Assembly: GCA_017051695.1 (NCBI GenBank)
Contig: JAFIDK010000002.1
Coordinates: 868,001 to 932,000, forward strand
Length of the DNA: 64,000 nucleotides
Direction: 5' to 3'
Origin: Algoriphagus aestuarii
GTDB taxonomy: Bacteria; Bacteroidota; Bacteroidia; Cytophagales; Cyclobacteriaceae
In this document: positions 55,257 to 63,900 of the stretch, piece after piece
Layout of the letters: every line of letters starts with the position of its first letter
How positions within the stretch are numbered: the first letter of the stretch is position 1
Position numbers and translations under genes: made by a program
The notes under the pieces: generated by a model
What the model saw: only the letters and a program-made list of their open reading frames with translations
Database searches by the model: none
What the model was told of the DNA's origin: nothing

Positions 55257-55613
55257 ATGTACCTCATATCTATTTTTACGGTTTTCATATCAATTATTTT
55301 CACTGTTATTTCTTATTATTTTATCAAGAAATACCATCAAAAAAAGTTGTTATTCCTAGAAAAAGAAATTCGAAAAACCCATCAAACTATAATTGAAAAA
55401 CAATACTTAATTGAATCAAAACAAACAGAACTGATTACCCTTCAAGAGGAAGTCATTTCATTAAGATCCGAATTAGCAAATTCAAACATTATCCTTCTTC
55501 AGAAAGAAAAAGAGATTACTTCCTTAAGGATTTTAATAGAGGATCTTAAAAAGAGAACTGATTCAAAAAATGATGATATTTTTATTGAATTTCCAGTAAA
55601 GCCAAGCCCCTAA
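55257..55613 (+). CDS. Small membrane-anchored coiled-coil protein within eCIS locus
   Basis: 118 residues on the plus strand, opposite to all other eCIS genes. An N-terminal hydrophobic helix (about 3-24) is followed by a long Glu/Lys/Leu-rich coiled coil (about 30-100) with heptad Leu/Ile spacing and a polar tail (FPVKPSP). It starts at ATG 55257, shares its upstream region with the minus-strand DUF4255 gene, and ends six bases before the ATPase stop. I do not recognise the family. A role at the inner membrane in assembly or docking of particles is possible. Confidence 0.65.
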   Translation: MYLISIFTVFISIIFTVISYYFIKKYHQKKLLFLEKEIRKTHQTIIEKQYLIESKQTELITLQEEVISLRSELANSNIILLQKEKEITSLRILIEDLKKRTDSKNDDIFIEFPVKPSP

Positions 55614-55619
55614 TTCACT

Positions 55620-56975
55620 TTAGGAAATTAGACTTTTCCCTTCTTTCACTTTTTCTATCCTGATCCCATTATTCAAATCTTCCATTTGAACAATAAAATC
55701 ATTTCTCACCATACACTTTAGCAGGCAATAATGTAAGACATTGATAATAGATGCAGCGGAGAGTTCATATTTTTCTGCCAATGCTTCCAAGTCAACTTTT
55801 GGGTGATATTTGAATTCACCCTGCAGGGCTGTGATCCAAAGCCTGAGCCTTTGTTCATAATTTGGCAAATCAAAATCCAATACCATCTGAAACCTTCTGA
55901 AAAACGCTTCATCTATATTGTTTTTGAAGTTTGAGCACAGAATAACCAAGCCTTTGAAATCTTCTATGCGCTGAAGCAAAAAAGACACTTCCTGATTGGC
56001 ATAGCGATCATGTGAATCTGAAGTCTGGCTCCTTTTTCCAAAAAGTGAATCCGCTTCATCAAAAAACAGGATCCAGTTTTTGTTCTCTGCCAAATCAAAA
56101 ACTTTGGACAAATTCTTTTCAGTCTCACCTATGTATTTGGATACAACCATGGACAAATCCACTCTAAACACATCCATTTGACAGGACTTCCCCAATAAAC
56201 TCACCGTCAAGGTCTTGCCAGTACCAGGAGGTCCCGTAAACAAGACCTTAAATCCTGGCTTTATCCTTCTTCCAAATTTGAAATCATTTTTTAATCTATC
56301 CCCATGCTGCAACCAGTCTTTGATTTCAAGTACGCCTTGCATCACAGATTCGTTGATTACCAAATCAGACCAATCCTGGGTTGTTTCAATTTTCTTAGCT
56401 GGAAAATCCGTGTCGAATTTGGGTACAAATACATTTCCAGTAGTAAGGTAAGTCAGGTATTCTTTAGAAATCCTAAGAATCCCTGATAAGAAAGGTTCGC
56501 CTGAGTTGGGGCTTTCAAGAGAAAGAATATTCTTTCTATAAAAAAAATGATCTCTTTCAAATACTTCTTGAAGCTTAAAACGTTTCTTCAGGTCAGTTCC
56601 GGTCAGTAAAAACATCACTGTTTCGCCTGTTGGCAATAAGCCTCGATGCTTTTCTCCTTTTATCCCTCCAAACTCTGTAAAAGGAACATCGAAATTCTGA
56701 TTTTTAATTTGAAGAATATCCAGTTGGGCAGGTTTTACATGAGGAATCAAAGCCAGCAATAAGACAAGCCTTTCTTCCATGGTCATCATATTTTCTGTAA
56801 TCAGTCTCGCATAATTACTGGAATCCGCAGAATATTCAGGAATCTTCAATTGATCTATGACAGACTCTTCTTCCGAAAGTTCAAAAGTGATTTTTCCCCT
56901 CAGCAACCAGAGTTCCTGAAACCACTTCAGCTCTTGCTCTAGGCATTTGGCATTGGAATCAGAAATCAAACTCAT
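55620..56975 (-). CDS. eCIS AAA+ ATPase (Pvc15-like)
   Basis: 451 residues. The N-terminal 210 residues are family-specific. The AAA+ module has Walker A GPPGTGKT (248-255), Walker B WILFFDEADS (301-310), a sensor-1 asparagine in LCSNF (about 349) and arginine finger candidates Arg360/Arg361 in FRRFQ. YIGETEKNLSKVF (281-293) is the pore-loop region. Pvc15 homologues are thought to act in assembly or cargo loading and are not part of the mature particle. It follows the DUF4157 gene by 39 bases and with it forms a two-gene unit. Confidence 0.92.
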   Translation of the reverse strand: MSLISDSNAKCLEQELKWFQELWLLRGKITFELSEEESVIDQLKIPEYSADSSNYARLITENMMTMEERLVLLLALIPHVKPAQLDILQIKNQNFDVPFTEFGGIKGEKHRGLLPTGETVMFLLTGTDLKKRFKLQEVFERDHFFYRKNILSLESPNSGEPFLSGILRISKEYLTYLTTGNVFVPKFDTDFPAKKIETTQDWSDLVINESVMQGVLEIKDWLQHGDRLKNDFKFGRRIKPGFKVLFTGPPGTGKTLTVSLLGKSCQMDVFRVDLSMVVSKYIGETEKNLSKVFDLAENKNWILFFDEADSLFGKRSQTSDSHDRYANQEVSFLLQRIEDFKGLVILCSNFKNNIDEAFFRRFQMVLDFDLPNYEQRLRLWITALQGEFKYHPKVDLEALAEKYELSAASIINVLHYCLLKCMVRNDFIVQMEDLNNGIRIEKVKEGKSLIS

Positions 56976-57014
56976 TTCCCTGAAAAATTAATATGAATAA
57001 AAAATAAGGTACAG

Positions 57015-58793
57015 TTATAAATTTTCATCGGCTTTATCCAATACGGAAGTATTAACCTTGAAAATCGTTCTATGAGTATCCTCTCTCACTTCCTCAAACT
57101 TCGTTTTCGCTGAGCTTGCCGTTTCACTGGCAAAATTACTGACACTTTTAGCACCAGAAGCAAGGGTATTGCCTAAAGAACTAAAAAAGCCTTTTGCTTG
57201 TCCCAATATTCCAGGTTCACCAGGGTTAGTTGCTTCTAGGTCTTCCAAATGCTCTTTTGCAATTTGTTGGAAGACCACTGGTCTATCGGTAAACCCTGCT
57301 ACCAGTTCGCTGAACCTGTGGAGATGGTTATATGCAGTTTGTTCCCTTTCATGATAGAGATCCCTTGCTTGTCTGCTAGCTTCCGGATCTTCTATCTGAT
57401 TTAATCTTGTGGTAATCCGTTCTAAGCTTACTTCTAAGGACTTTCGTTCAGATTCACCTTTCGAAGCAATACTCCTTATTTCAAAAAAATCTTCCACTTT
57501 CCCGATGCCTTTTCCGAGAAGCTTCCCGATGCTACCTCCTGTGTCTACTACTTCTTTTTCAGCTCTTCTTTGCCCCTCATCTTTCATCACTTTTGCTTTA
57601 GCCCCTTTGACGGCAACTTTCCCAACTGATCTTAGATGATCTTCATTTAAGTCACTCAATAGGCCTCCTGAGGACTGGCTACTATTTCTGTCACCGCTTT
57701 TTGAATTGGAGGAAGGGCTACTGGAGAATAAAGAAGAGAGGAAAGAAGGACTGTCACTTTCTGCTTTTTCCTTTTCTTTTTTGGGTGGACTTTGCTGTTC
57801 TGAAGATGAAAAAGGATTAATGGAATCCAAAAAGCTTCCGGAAGAAGAAGGTTCATTGCGCCTCCTGTTTTGGCTGGAGGATGATTGCCCGCCGGATTGA
57901 TCTGAACTACTGCCCTCACCAAATAACGAACTCCCTATTTCCGCTGCTTTTTTGATCAAATCGATTTTATCAGAGGTGGTGACTTGCTCCGAAAGTGCTT
58001 CGCTGACATTCTCTTCTCCTTTCAATACTTTTATCCCAGATTTGGCCATGTTGCTGCCTCTCTGCTGCATATCAGAACTTCTTGTTTCTTCATTGGATTT
58101 CTTGGGAAGAAAGGGCTTTAAAGCTTCTTCCAAGGCCCGAAAAAAGTCAAGGAATTCTCTATCCAAGTTTTCTATTTCTTCATCTGACAATTTTTTCAAT
58201 TGAAAAACAGGATTCCAGGATTGGAGCTGCGCAGGTGAGGAATCATTCACTGCATTCGAAAGTTCATTTGAAATATTCCCCCCATTTTTTGCTTTATCCC
58301 CCATCAAATCGGCTTCATTTTCCAGACTTTTATCGTCATTAACAGCCAAAGAACCCTTCATCTGCATCGTAGGTTGAACCCTTCCCTGTTTTTGCTGAAC
58401 TACATGCCAAGCTTCATGGGGAAGATGTTGTTCTTGTCCAGGCGCTAAATGAATATCCGAACCCTGGGCATAAGCATGTGCCTGAAGTTCTGCTGGTTTC
58501 GATGAATTTCTATAAACCTGAACATCATCCATCGCTATTCCAGAGAGATTTTCTATCCCTGATTTCAAATTATCCGGAAGTCCAGTTTCATTTTTCTTCT
58601 TTTGGAACACAGCTTCAGCTCCGAAATTCCCACTATTTCTGGAAGCCATAGTCTGAAAGTCCTTTTGAAAACTAGTTTCTTTCCGCTTATCCACTAGTTG
58701 CATCGAGGGCTTAGATTGCCTAGCAGTTTCTGAAACCGAAGGACTGGATTCTTTAGACTTTTGGGGAGTTTGGATTTTAGAAGAAATACCCAT
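57015..58793 (-). CDS. DUF4157-domain eCIS protein (putative metalloprotease-like cargo/processing factor)
   Basis: 592 residues. The DUF4157 domain covers about 70-165, with GIAMDDVQVYRNSSKPAEL, HAYAQGSDIHLAPGQEQHL and a HExxH zinc motif (HEAWH, 126-130), followed by NEAD (159-162) with a candidate third ligand. Around the domain are low-complexity Ser/Asn/Lys tracts, strongly so at 225-400, and a helical C-terminal half (about 410-592). DUF4157 is the most widespread eCIS-associated domain and often tops cargo proteins. VQPTMQMKG (139-147) and NPVFQLK (194-200) recall the cargo leader of 32609-33571. It may be a cargo or a processing protease. It is the first gene of the minus-strand eCIS run, with the promoter in 58794-58915. 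Confidence 0.85.
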   Translation of the reverse strand: MGISSKIQTPQKSKESSPSVSETARQSKPSMQLVDKRKETSFQKDFQTMASRNSGNFGAEAVFQKKKNETGLPDNLKSGIENLSGIAMDDVQVYRNSSKPAELQAHAYAQGSDIHLAPGQEQHLPHEAWHVVQQKQGRVQPTMQMKGSLAVNDDKSLENEADLMGDKAKNGGNISNELSNAVNDSSPAQLQSWNPVFQLKKLSDEEIENLDREFLDFFRALEEALKPFLPKKSNEETRSSDMQQRGSNMAKSGIKVLKGEENVSEALSEQVTTSDKIDLIKKAAEIGSSLFGEGSSSDQSGGQSSSSQNRRRNEPSSSGSFLDSINPFSSSEQQSPPKKEKEKAESDSPSFLSSLFSSSPSSNSKSGDRNSSQSSGGLLSDLNEDHLRSVGKVAVKGAKAKVMKDEGQRRAEKEVVDTGGSIGKLLGKGIGKVEDFFEIRSIASKGESERKSLEVSLERITTRLNQIEDPEASRQARDLYHEREQTAYNHLHRFSELVAGFTDRPVVFQQIAKEHLEDLEATNPGEPGILGQAKGFFSSLGNTLASGAKSVSNFASETASSAKTKFEEVREDTHRTIFKVNTSVLDKADENL

Positions 58794-58917
58794 AATGAAA
58801 AAACTTTAAAAAGATGATAAAAAGAAGGATACAACCTTCGATAAACAATTAAGTTTCAAATTAATAATATCCAAGGATAAGGCAAGATTATGTTTGGTTT
58901 TATTTAGAAATATGATT

Positions 58918-59050
58918 GTCAGCAATGATGCCAGTTACCTTATTTTCTTTGCTTGATTGGCAGGAAGACCGATGACCGAAGCAGCCTCACAACTAGCGTT
59001 TACCATTTATTAAACCGCTTTAATCTATTAACTGGTAAAATAGGGGATAT
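58918..59050 (+). repeat. R1 repeat, degenerate copy C
   Basis: Starts GTCAGCAATGATGCCAGTTA and ends ACTGGTAAAATAGGGGATAT. The internal GGAAGACCGATGACCGAAG block matches the other R1 copies, but the centre has diverged. It lies in tandem with copy B, 21 bases apart. Nothing else is seen in the gap 58794-59339 except copy B. Confidence 0.7.
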
Positions 59051-59071
59051 ACATAATAAATTATATGATTG

Positions 59072-59206
59072 TCCGCAATGATGCCAGTCACCTTGGATTC
59101 TTTAATTATCCGGTCGGAAGACCGATGACCTAAGACCGATGCGGTCTTGATTCTTATGTTAAACATATCGTTTTTGCTTTTGACTCCATACTGGCATTAA
59201 AGCGGA
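59072..59206 (+). repeat. R1 repeat, copy B
   Basis: 135 bases from TCCGCAATGATGCCAGTCA to CTGGCATTAAAGCGGA, with internal GGTCGGAAGACCGATGACC and GACCGATGCGGTC hairpins. Very close to copy A at 11662-11795 in length and layout, and to the minus-strand copy at 63021-63156. Confidence 0.85.
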
Positions 59207-59342
59207 TATATATAATAAATTAAAATTAAATCGATAATAGTTACCTTAGTATAGGAATTCTGGGCCTTTTAGGCCTTTTAATGAATCTGCGAAATATTCT
59301 GATTCATTTATCGTTACAAAAAATTAACCCTACCAAGCATTG

Positions 59343-60182
59343 ATGTCAAATATTTCAAAAATTGCCAAACCTTGGAGTATTGCACTGATTTATCTGGTTT
59401 TAGGAATTGCTTGGATATTTTTTAGTGATAAAGCAGCAGAATACCTTTTCAGCGACAACATCCGTGAAATGTCCAAATTCCAGCTTACTAAAGGGATTTC
59501 TTATGTGTTGGTGACAAGTTTTTTGCTTTATATTTTAATTAAGAGTCTGTATGACCAGGTAAATAGCAGAAAACAGGAGCTGGAACTACTGTTTACCAAT
59601 CCCAACTTAGGTATACTTAAACTCGATGAATTTGGATATATAACTTATGTAAGCGAAAATACCTCCAAGCTCACTGGCTATTTATCCTCCGAATTAATCA
59701 ACAAGCACATTATCCATTTTACTCCTGAAGAATGGAAAGAAATGGATCTTGAGGAACTGAATCAGATCTCTAACACCCAAGATCGTGAAGGCTTTATTTT
59801 CAACAAGCACCTGCAGTCCAAATCCGGTGAAATGATCATTATTAAAGCCTACGGGATCAAGGTTTTTGATGAGAAAGAAAAGAAAACAAGCTATATAGCC
59901 GCCTTTCAGAATATCACCGATCAGGTACATTTTCTCAACAGATTAGAATCCCAAAACAAAAGTTTAAAGGAAATAGCCTTTCAACAATCCCATTTAGTAA
60001 GGGCTCCTTTGGCTAGAATTTTAGGGATTACAAATGTCTTGGACGATTGCGAGCTTACTGAATCTGAAAAAATGGATTTGGTTAAAAGTCTTCATGATTC
60101 CAGTGCTGAATTGGATCAGGCACTAAAAGACATCAGTGAAAAAATGAAACGGGCAGTTGATCAGGAGGATTTTTCTAGTTGA
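59343..60182 (+). CDS. Membrane PAS sensor protein with kinase-like H-box but no ATPase domain
   Basis: 279 residues from ATG 59343 (a TTG three bases before is ignored). Two membrane helices (about 9-28 and 49-66) flank a short periplasmic loop. A PAS domain follows (about 77-195) with GILKLDEFGYITYVSENTSKLTGY. The end (about 205-270) holds a dimerisation helix with SHLVRAPLARI, the Bacteroidota variant of the H-box SHxxRxPL. No HATPase follows: the stop is real, and the gene overlaps the convergent deacetylase by eight bases. It may act as a partner or phosphatase for another kinase; whether the histidine is used is unknown. Confidence 0.8.
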   Translation: MSNISKIAKPWSIALIYLVLGIAWIFFSDKAAEYLFSDNIREMSKFQLTKGISYVLVTSFLLYILIKSLYDQVNSRKQELELLFTNPNLGILKLDEFGYITYVSENTSKLTGYLSSELINKHIIHFTPEEWKEMDLEELNQISNTQDREGFIFNKHLQSKSGEMIIIKAYGIKVFDEKEKKTSYIAAFQNITDQVHFLNRLESQNKSLKEIAFQQSHLVRAPLARILGITNVLDDCELTESEKMDLVKSLHDSSAELDQALKDISEKMKRAVDQEDFSS

Positions 60183-60906
60183 AACGCTGGAAAGCATATC
60201 CCAATTCCTCCAGCCCTGAAATCAACTCCGCTAGTCTTAAATAGAGTTTATCTTTCCTCAATTCGCTTGTACCTGGATGGATCAACAAATGAAACCCGTT
60301 CATTCCGGCTTCTTTTTCATAGCTGAATATCGAATCCAATATCTCCTCTGTTCCTACATAATTTGACATATCTGGGCTGGTATAATCCGCATTGGACCTC
60401 GTGCCCGGACTGAAATTCACTGTCCTTTGCCCCAAATCATTTGCCAATAAAACCACTTGACTATTGTACCACTCATAGGGAGGAAGAAAATAATGAGGGT
60501 TTATTCCAATTTTATCCAATTCCACCAAATTGTCTGCAATGTCTTTTTTGATCTGACCAGGGCTAAAAAGTAAACTGTCCCTATTTTCCCAGTCGCAGTA
60601 AAGCAAATGCCGGTCAGAATGAGCACCTACAAAATGGCCTAGTTCAGAAATCCTTTTGGTCAATGCTGTATGATTTCTGACAAAATCTCCAGTGAAAAAA
60701 AACGAAGCTAAAACACCTTTCTTCTCCAGTACTGAAAGCACATGATCAAAACCTTCGTCAAAATCATGGCCTGAAAAAACCAAATAAATCACTTTTTCAC
60801 TGGTATCTGACCTAACCAATGCTCCCTGATGATCGATTAATCCCTGAGCTCTAAGATTGGAAAAGAATATTGACAAAAGAATCAAAAGGCTGATCCTATT
60901 TTTCAT
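60175..60906 (-). CDS. Exported polysaccharide-deacetylase-fold protein (noncanonical motif 1)
   Basis: 243 residues with a signal peptide (1-20). A NodB-like fold is shown by VIYLVFSGHDFDEGFDHVL (motif 1 region), ASFFFTGDF, and HFVGAHSDRH (His96, His100 as H-x3-H metal ligands). Motif 1 in active deacetylases is TFDDG; here it reads GHDFDEG, so the acidic pair is shifted. YFLPPYEWYN and FHLLIHPGTSEL correspond to motifs 3 and 5. Activity on chitin, xylan or peptidoglycan acetyl groups is likely but not certain. Its start overlaps the stop of the GH9 gene by 11 bases, so the two are translationally coupled. Confidence 0.82.
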   Translation of the reverse strand: MKNRISLLILLSIFFSNLRAQGLIDHQGALVRSDTSEKVIYLVFSGHDFDEGFDHVLSVLEKKGVLASFFFTGDFVRNHTALTKRISELGHFVGAHSDRHLLYCDWENRDSLLFSPGQIKKDIADNLVELDKIGINPHYFLPPYEWYNSQVVLLANDLGQRTVNFSPGTRSNADYTSPDMSNYVGTEEILDSIFSYEKEAGMNGFHLLIHPGTSELRKDKLYLRLAELISGLEELGYAFQRFN

Positions 60907-62683
60907 GGTTTAGGTATGTCAGGATCATCAACAATTCAGCCGAACCATCCAATGTGGGTTCATTGGTACTATAATCCATCCAATCATCCATGTATTTCAC
61001 ATGAGGCGGTTGCAAGTGTGCGTATTCATCCGGTTCGGATAATTCTATTCCCAGCATATTTTGATGGATACTTGTCCAAATAGGGCCATCAACCAGACTA
61101 CCTTTGACAGAAACATTGAGTAGTCTCCAAAAAGGCATATGCACATCCACTGGAAAATCGGCATTTTCCGGTAATCCTGTGATCATGCTCGTTCCCCATG
61201 GATTTAAGCCTAATAGCCAATTGACATGATTGATCAATAATGGCCTATATTTTTGGGAACCAGTCATTTCTTCATACAACATAGCCTGGGTAGAAACAGC
61301 AGCTGCAAGGTTATTCGAACACCAAATAAACAAATGCCCCACCTCATAAGGATTTTGCAAAGCCCTATTTTGTATTTGCTCCAGATTGTGTTCAAAATAT
61401 TCTACCATTTTCTTTTTATCCTCTTCCTTGCCTACTTGCCAAAGAGCATAATGTCCCATGTTGACAAAGGGATACATTTCATAATGGCTGGCAGAGTCGC
61501 GCTCCATCCAGGACCACTCCTTGATCAAGGAAGCATATCTTCTAGCATCTTCTAGAAATTCCTTTTCTTTAGAAATCTTAAATAACTCAGCTGCAGCCCA
61601 TTCCATGTCATCAGCCCAAGTATTTTCTTCATACCGGTATGGAGCACTATAGCTATTCCCTTGTTGATAACCTTCCTGCTTCTTACCCATTAAATAAAGT
61701 TCGTTTGCGGCTTTCAGACATCGCTCTGCAAAATCATGGTAGGCTGGAAAACTGATAAAAACCTGATATCCCAGGGCCAATGTAGCTGCAGATCTACCGG
61801 CCAAATTGGATATTCCTGTAGCCAAGCTTTTATATTGGGATAGCCCCTGTGGCTTACCAGTTGCAAAATAAACTGGTCTAAAACTATTTGCTCCCCAGCC
61901 ATAATCCGCATTGTCTTCATGAGGTAGTTTAAAACCCCGATGATCCCGATCATCTGCAACTTGATGATACAATTCATTAGGTCCAGGGTGCAATTTAAGA
62001 ATCCAGTCCAAGCCCCATTTGGCTTCATCAAGAATGTCAGGAAGCTCATTTTTGACTGGCATCCCCATCTCATTTGATTCATCTACAAATGACTCAGGGT
62101 TCATCTGAAAAGTCATCAGCAAACGGGCTGTGGTATTACTTCCTGTGATGAGGTATTTCAATTGGTCTCCTGCGTCATGCCAGCCACCTCTTGCATCCAC
62201 TTTGGTAGAATCAGGCCAAATCCCAAAGAAACTCAAGCCATCATTTTGGTGGCAATATTCCTCTGTCAAAGGATTAAACCCACATCGCTGAGTCCGTATA
62301 AAAGAAACCACATCTTCCTGCCAAGCGGGAAAAGGGCCAATCTGAAAAACAGGGCTAATGATTTCTGTACCTGAAACCTGTAAATAATAGCTTCCCTCCT
62401 CTTTGACTTCAGAAAAATCAATTTGGTGGTAAAAAGAAAAAGGCTCCCAAGATTTTTCCATTTTACTTCCTGCGATTCTCTTTATCAGTTTCCCATCCTC
62501 AGATTTCAGATCCACTTTCATTTCACTTTCAGAGTTACTGAGAATCAAGGCTGTTTTGGGCATATCCTTTGGGTAGCCTGCCAGATTTATCCGTATTTCC
62601 CCGATCAACTTACTTTGACCGTAGGTATCGAAGATTAAAAAGTTAAGAAAAATCAGAAATAATATTTTCCTGGTTAATAACAT
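60896..62683 (-). CDS. GH9 endoglucanase-like enzyme with N-terminal Ig domain
   Basis: 595 residues with a signal peptide (about 1-23). Residues 27-118 are the CelD-type Ig-like domain (IRINLAGYPKDMPKTALIL). The GH9 barrel begins near 120: GGWHDAGDQ supplies Asp170 and Asp173 as nucleophile-water ligand and base candidates. GLNPWGTSMITG and a histidine stretch with FPVDVHMPF precede the catalytic acid Glu575 in STNEPTLDG. GH9 enzymes cleave beta-1,4-glucans or related hexosamine polymers. With the deacetylase-fold partner, an acetylated glycan substrate is more plausible than cellulose, but that is inference. Confidence 0.9.
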   Translation of the reverse strand: MLLTRKILFLIFLNFLIFDTYGQSKLIGEIRINLAGYPKDMPKTALILSNSESEMKVDLKSEDGKLIKRIAGSKMEKSWEPFSFYHQIDFSEVKEEGSYYLQVSGTEIISPVFQIGPFPAWQEDVVSFIRTQRCGFNPLTEEYCHQNDGLSFFGIWPDSTKVDARGGWHDAGDQLKYLITGSNTTARLLMTFQMNPESFVDESNEMGMPVKNELPDILDEAKWGLDWILKLHPGPNELYHQVADDRDHRGFKLPHEDNADYGWGANSFRPVYFATGKPQGLSQYKSLATGISNLAGRSAATLALGYQVFISFPAYHDFAERCLKAANELYLMGKKQEGYQQGNSYSAPYRYEENTWADDMEWAAAELFKISKEKEFLEDARRYASLIKEWSWMERDSASHYEMYPFVNMGHYALWQVGKEEDKKKMVEYFEHNLEQIQNRALQNPYEVGHLFIWCSNNLAAAVSTQAMLYEEMTGSQKYRPLLINHVNWLLGLNPWGTSMITGLPENADFPVDVHMPFWRLLNVSVKGSLVDGPIWTSIHQNMLGIELSEPDEYAHLQPPHVKYMDDWMDYSTNEPTLDGSAELLMILTYLNHEK

Positions 62684-63020
62684 GGAATAATGGGTTGGGT
62701 GATCAAAAAGGAAAAGGTATGATTAAGGAAAATTGAATTTAAAATAATGCATTGGGAGAGCATTCAAAATCATTTTAACTAAAAATAAGATTTGAAGGGA
62801 AGATAGAAGTTTAAAGTGAAAAATTAAAAGTGAAAAGTGAAAGTGAATCTCCCTTTAACCAAAAATCTCTTTGGGACAATTATCGAGTTCAAAGGGGGCA
62901 GGGGGATTTTATCGGTTTTACAGTTTTACCGATCAGATTGGGAAGGGGAAAGTTGAAAGTGAAGAGTGAAGAGTGAAAAGTTTAAAGGATTTTGAGTTTA
63001 GGAATCATCAACTATATAAA

Positions 63021-63156
63021 TCTGCTTTTGTGCCAGTATGGAGTCAAAAGCAAAATAGGATATGTTAAACTTAAGAATTGAGACCGCTTCGGTCTTTGGT
63101 CATCGGTTTAGCGACCAGATAAGCAAAGAATCTAAGGTAACTGGCATCTTTGCGGA
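63021..63156 (-). repeat. R1 repeat, copy D
   Basis: The minus-strand copy of the 134-136 bp inverted-end repeat. On the plus strand it starts TCTGCTTTTGTGCCAGTATGG and ends CTGGCATCTTTGCGGA. Its right end is the intact TCCGC end; the left has one base change (TCTGC). The internal GACCGCTTCGGTC hairpin is intact. Confidence 0.8.
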
Positions 63157-63202
63157 TAATCATTTGATTTAGGTTCCTAATCGAATATTCAGATCAACAA
63201 TA

Positions 63203-63900
63203 TGTTCCTTTGGTACTTTTGAAAGGCAAAAGTACCCAAAACCTTTTGCCCGGGTCTATGCTTCAAATCGGTTTCTATTTGGTGAAATAAATTTAATTCG
63301 TCACCGATTTGATTTTTGGTAAATGCATGAACCTAAAAATCGGCGGATCTCGCTCGAAACTCGCTAGCTAGCAGATTTTCTTAACGGCTCAATCATTTTA
63401 CCAAAAAACGCATATACCCAATGGCGATTGGTCCGAACCAAATTTCTTGTCAATAATATTATTTTAGAAAAAGACCCTGAAGGGGTTAAATATCAATAGC
63501 CCAGGGTTTCAACCCTGGGGTTTCAGTATCAGTATTTCACCAGCGCTGGCCCTCAAAAGTAAATCGGAGACAAGAATGCATTGCAAGCAAGATGAAACTG
63601 AAACCCTTCTGGAAAAATTTTAAATTTCACTTTCTCGCTTAAAGAAAAATCGTCAGTGAGAAACATCCAAAAGTCTGGGATGGAAGCTATTCTTGATACT
63701 TTTGAAGACCAAAAGTCTTTGCCAGGGTCTATGCTTCAAATCGGTTTCTATTTGGTAAAATAAATTTAATTCGGCACCGATTTGATTTTTGGTAAATGCC
63801 TGAACCTAAAAATCGGCGGATCTCCCTCGAAGCTCGGGAGCTAGCCGGTTTTCTTAACTGCTCATTCATTTTTCCAAAAAACGCATATACCCAATGGCGA
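63203..63900 (-). repeat. Direct pair of R2 repeats
   Basis: Copies at 63203-63427 and 63691-63900 share order and most bases: a hairpin head near TACTTTTGAA, GGGTCTATGCTTCAAATCGG, TGATTTTTGGTAAATGC, GGCGGATCTC, GAGCTAGC or GCTAGCTAGC, and CATATACCCAATGGCGA at the end. They are about 490 bases apart, separated by a REP-like hairpin. A diverged relative lies on the plus strand at about 12221-12410. Confidence 0.7.
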
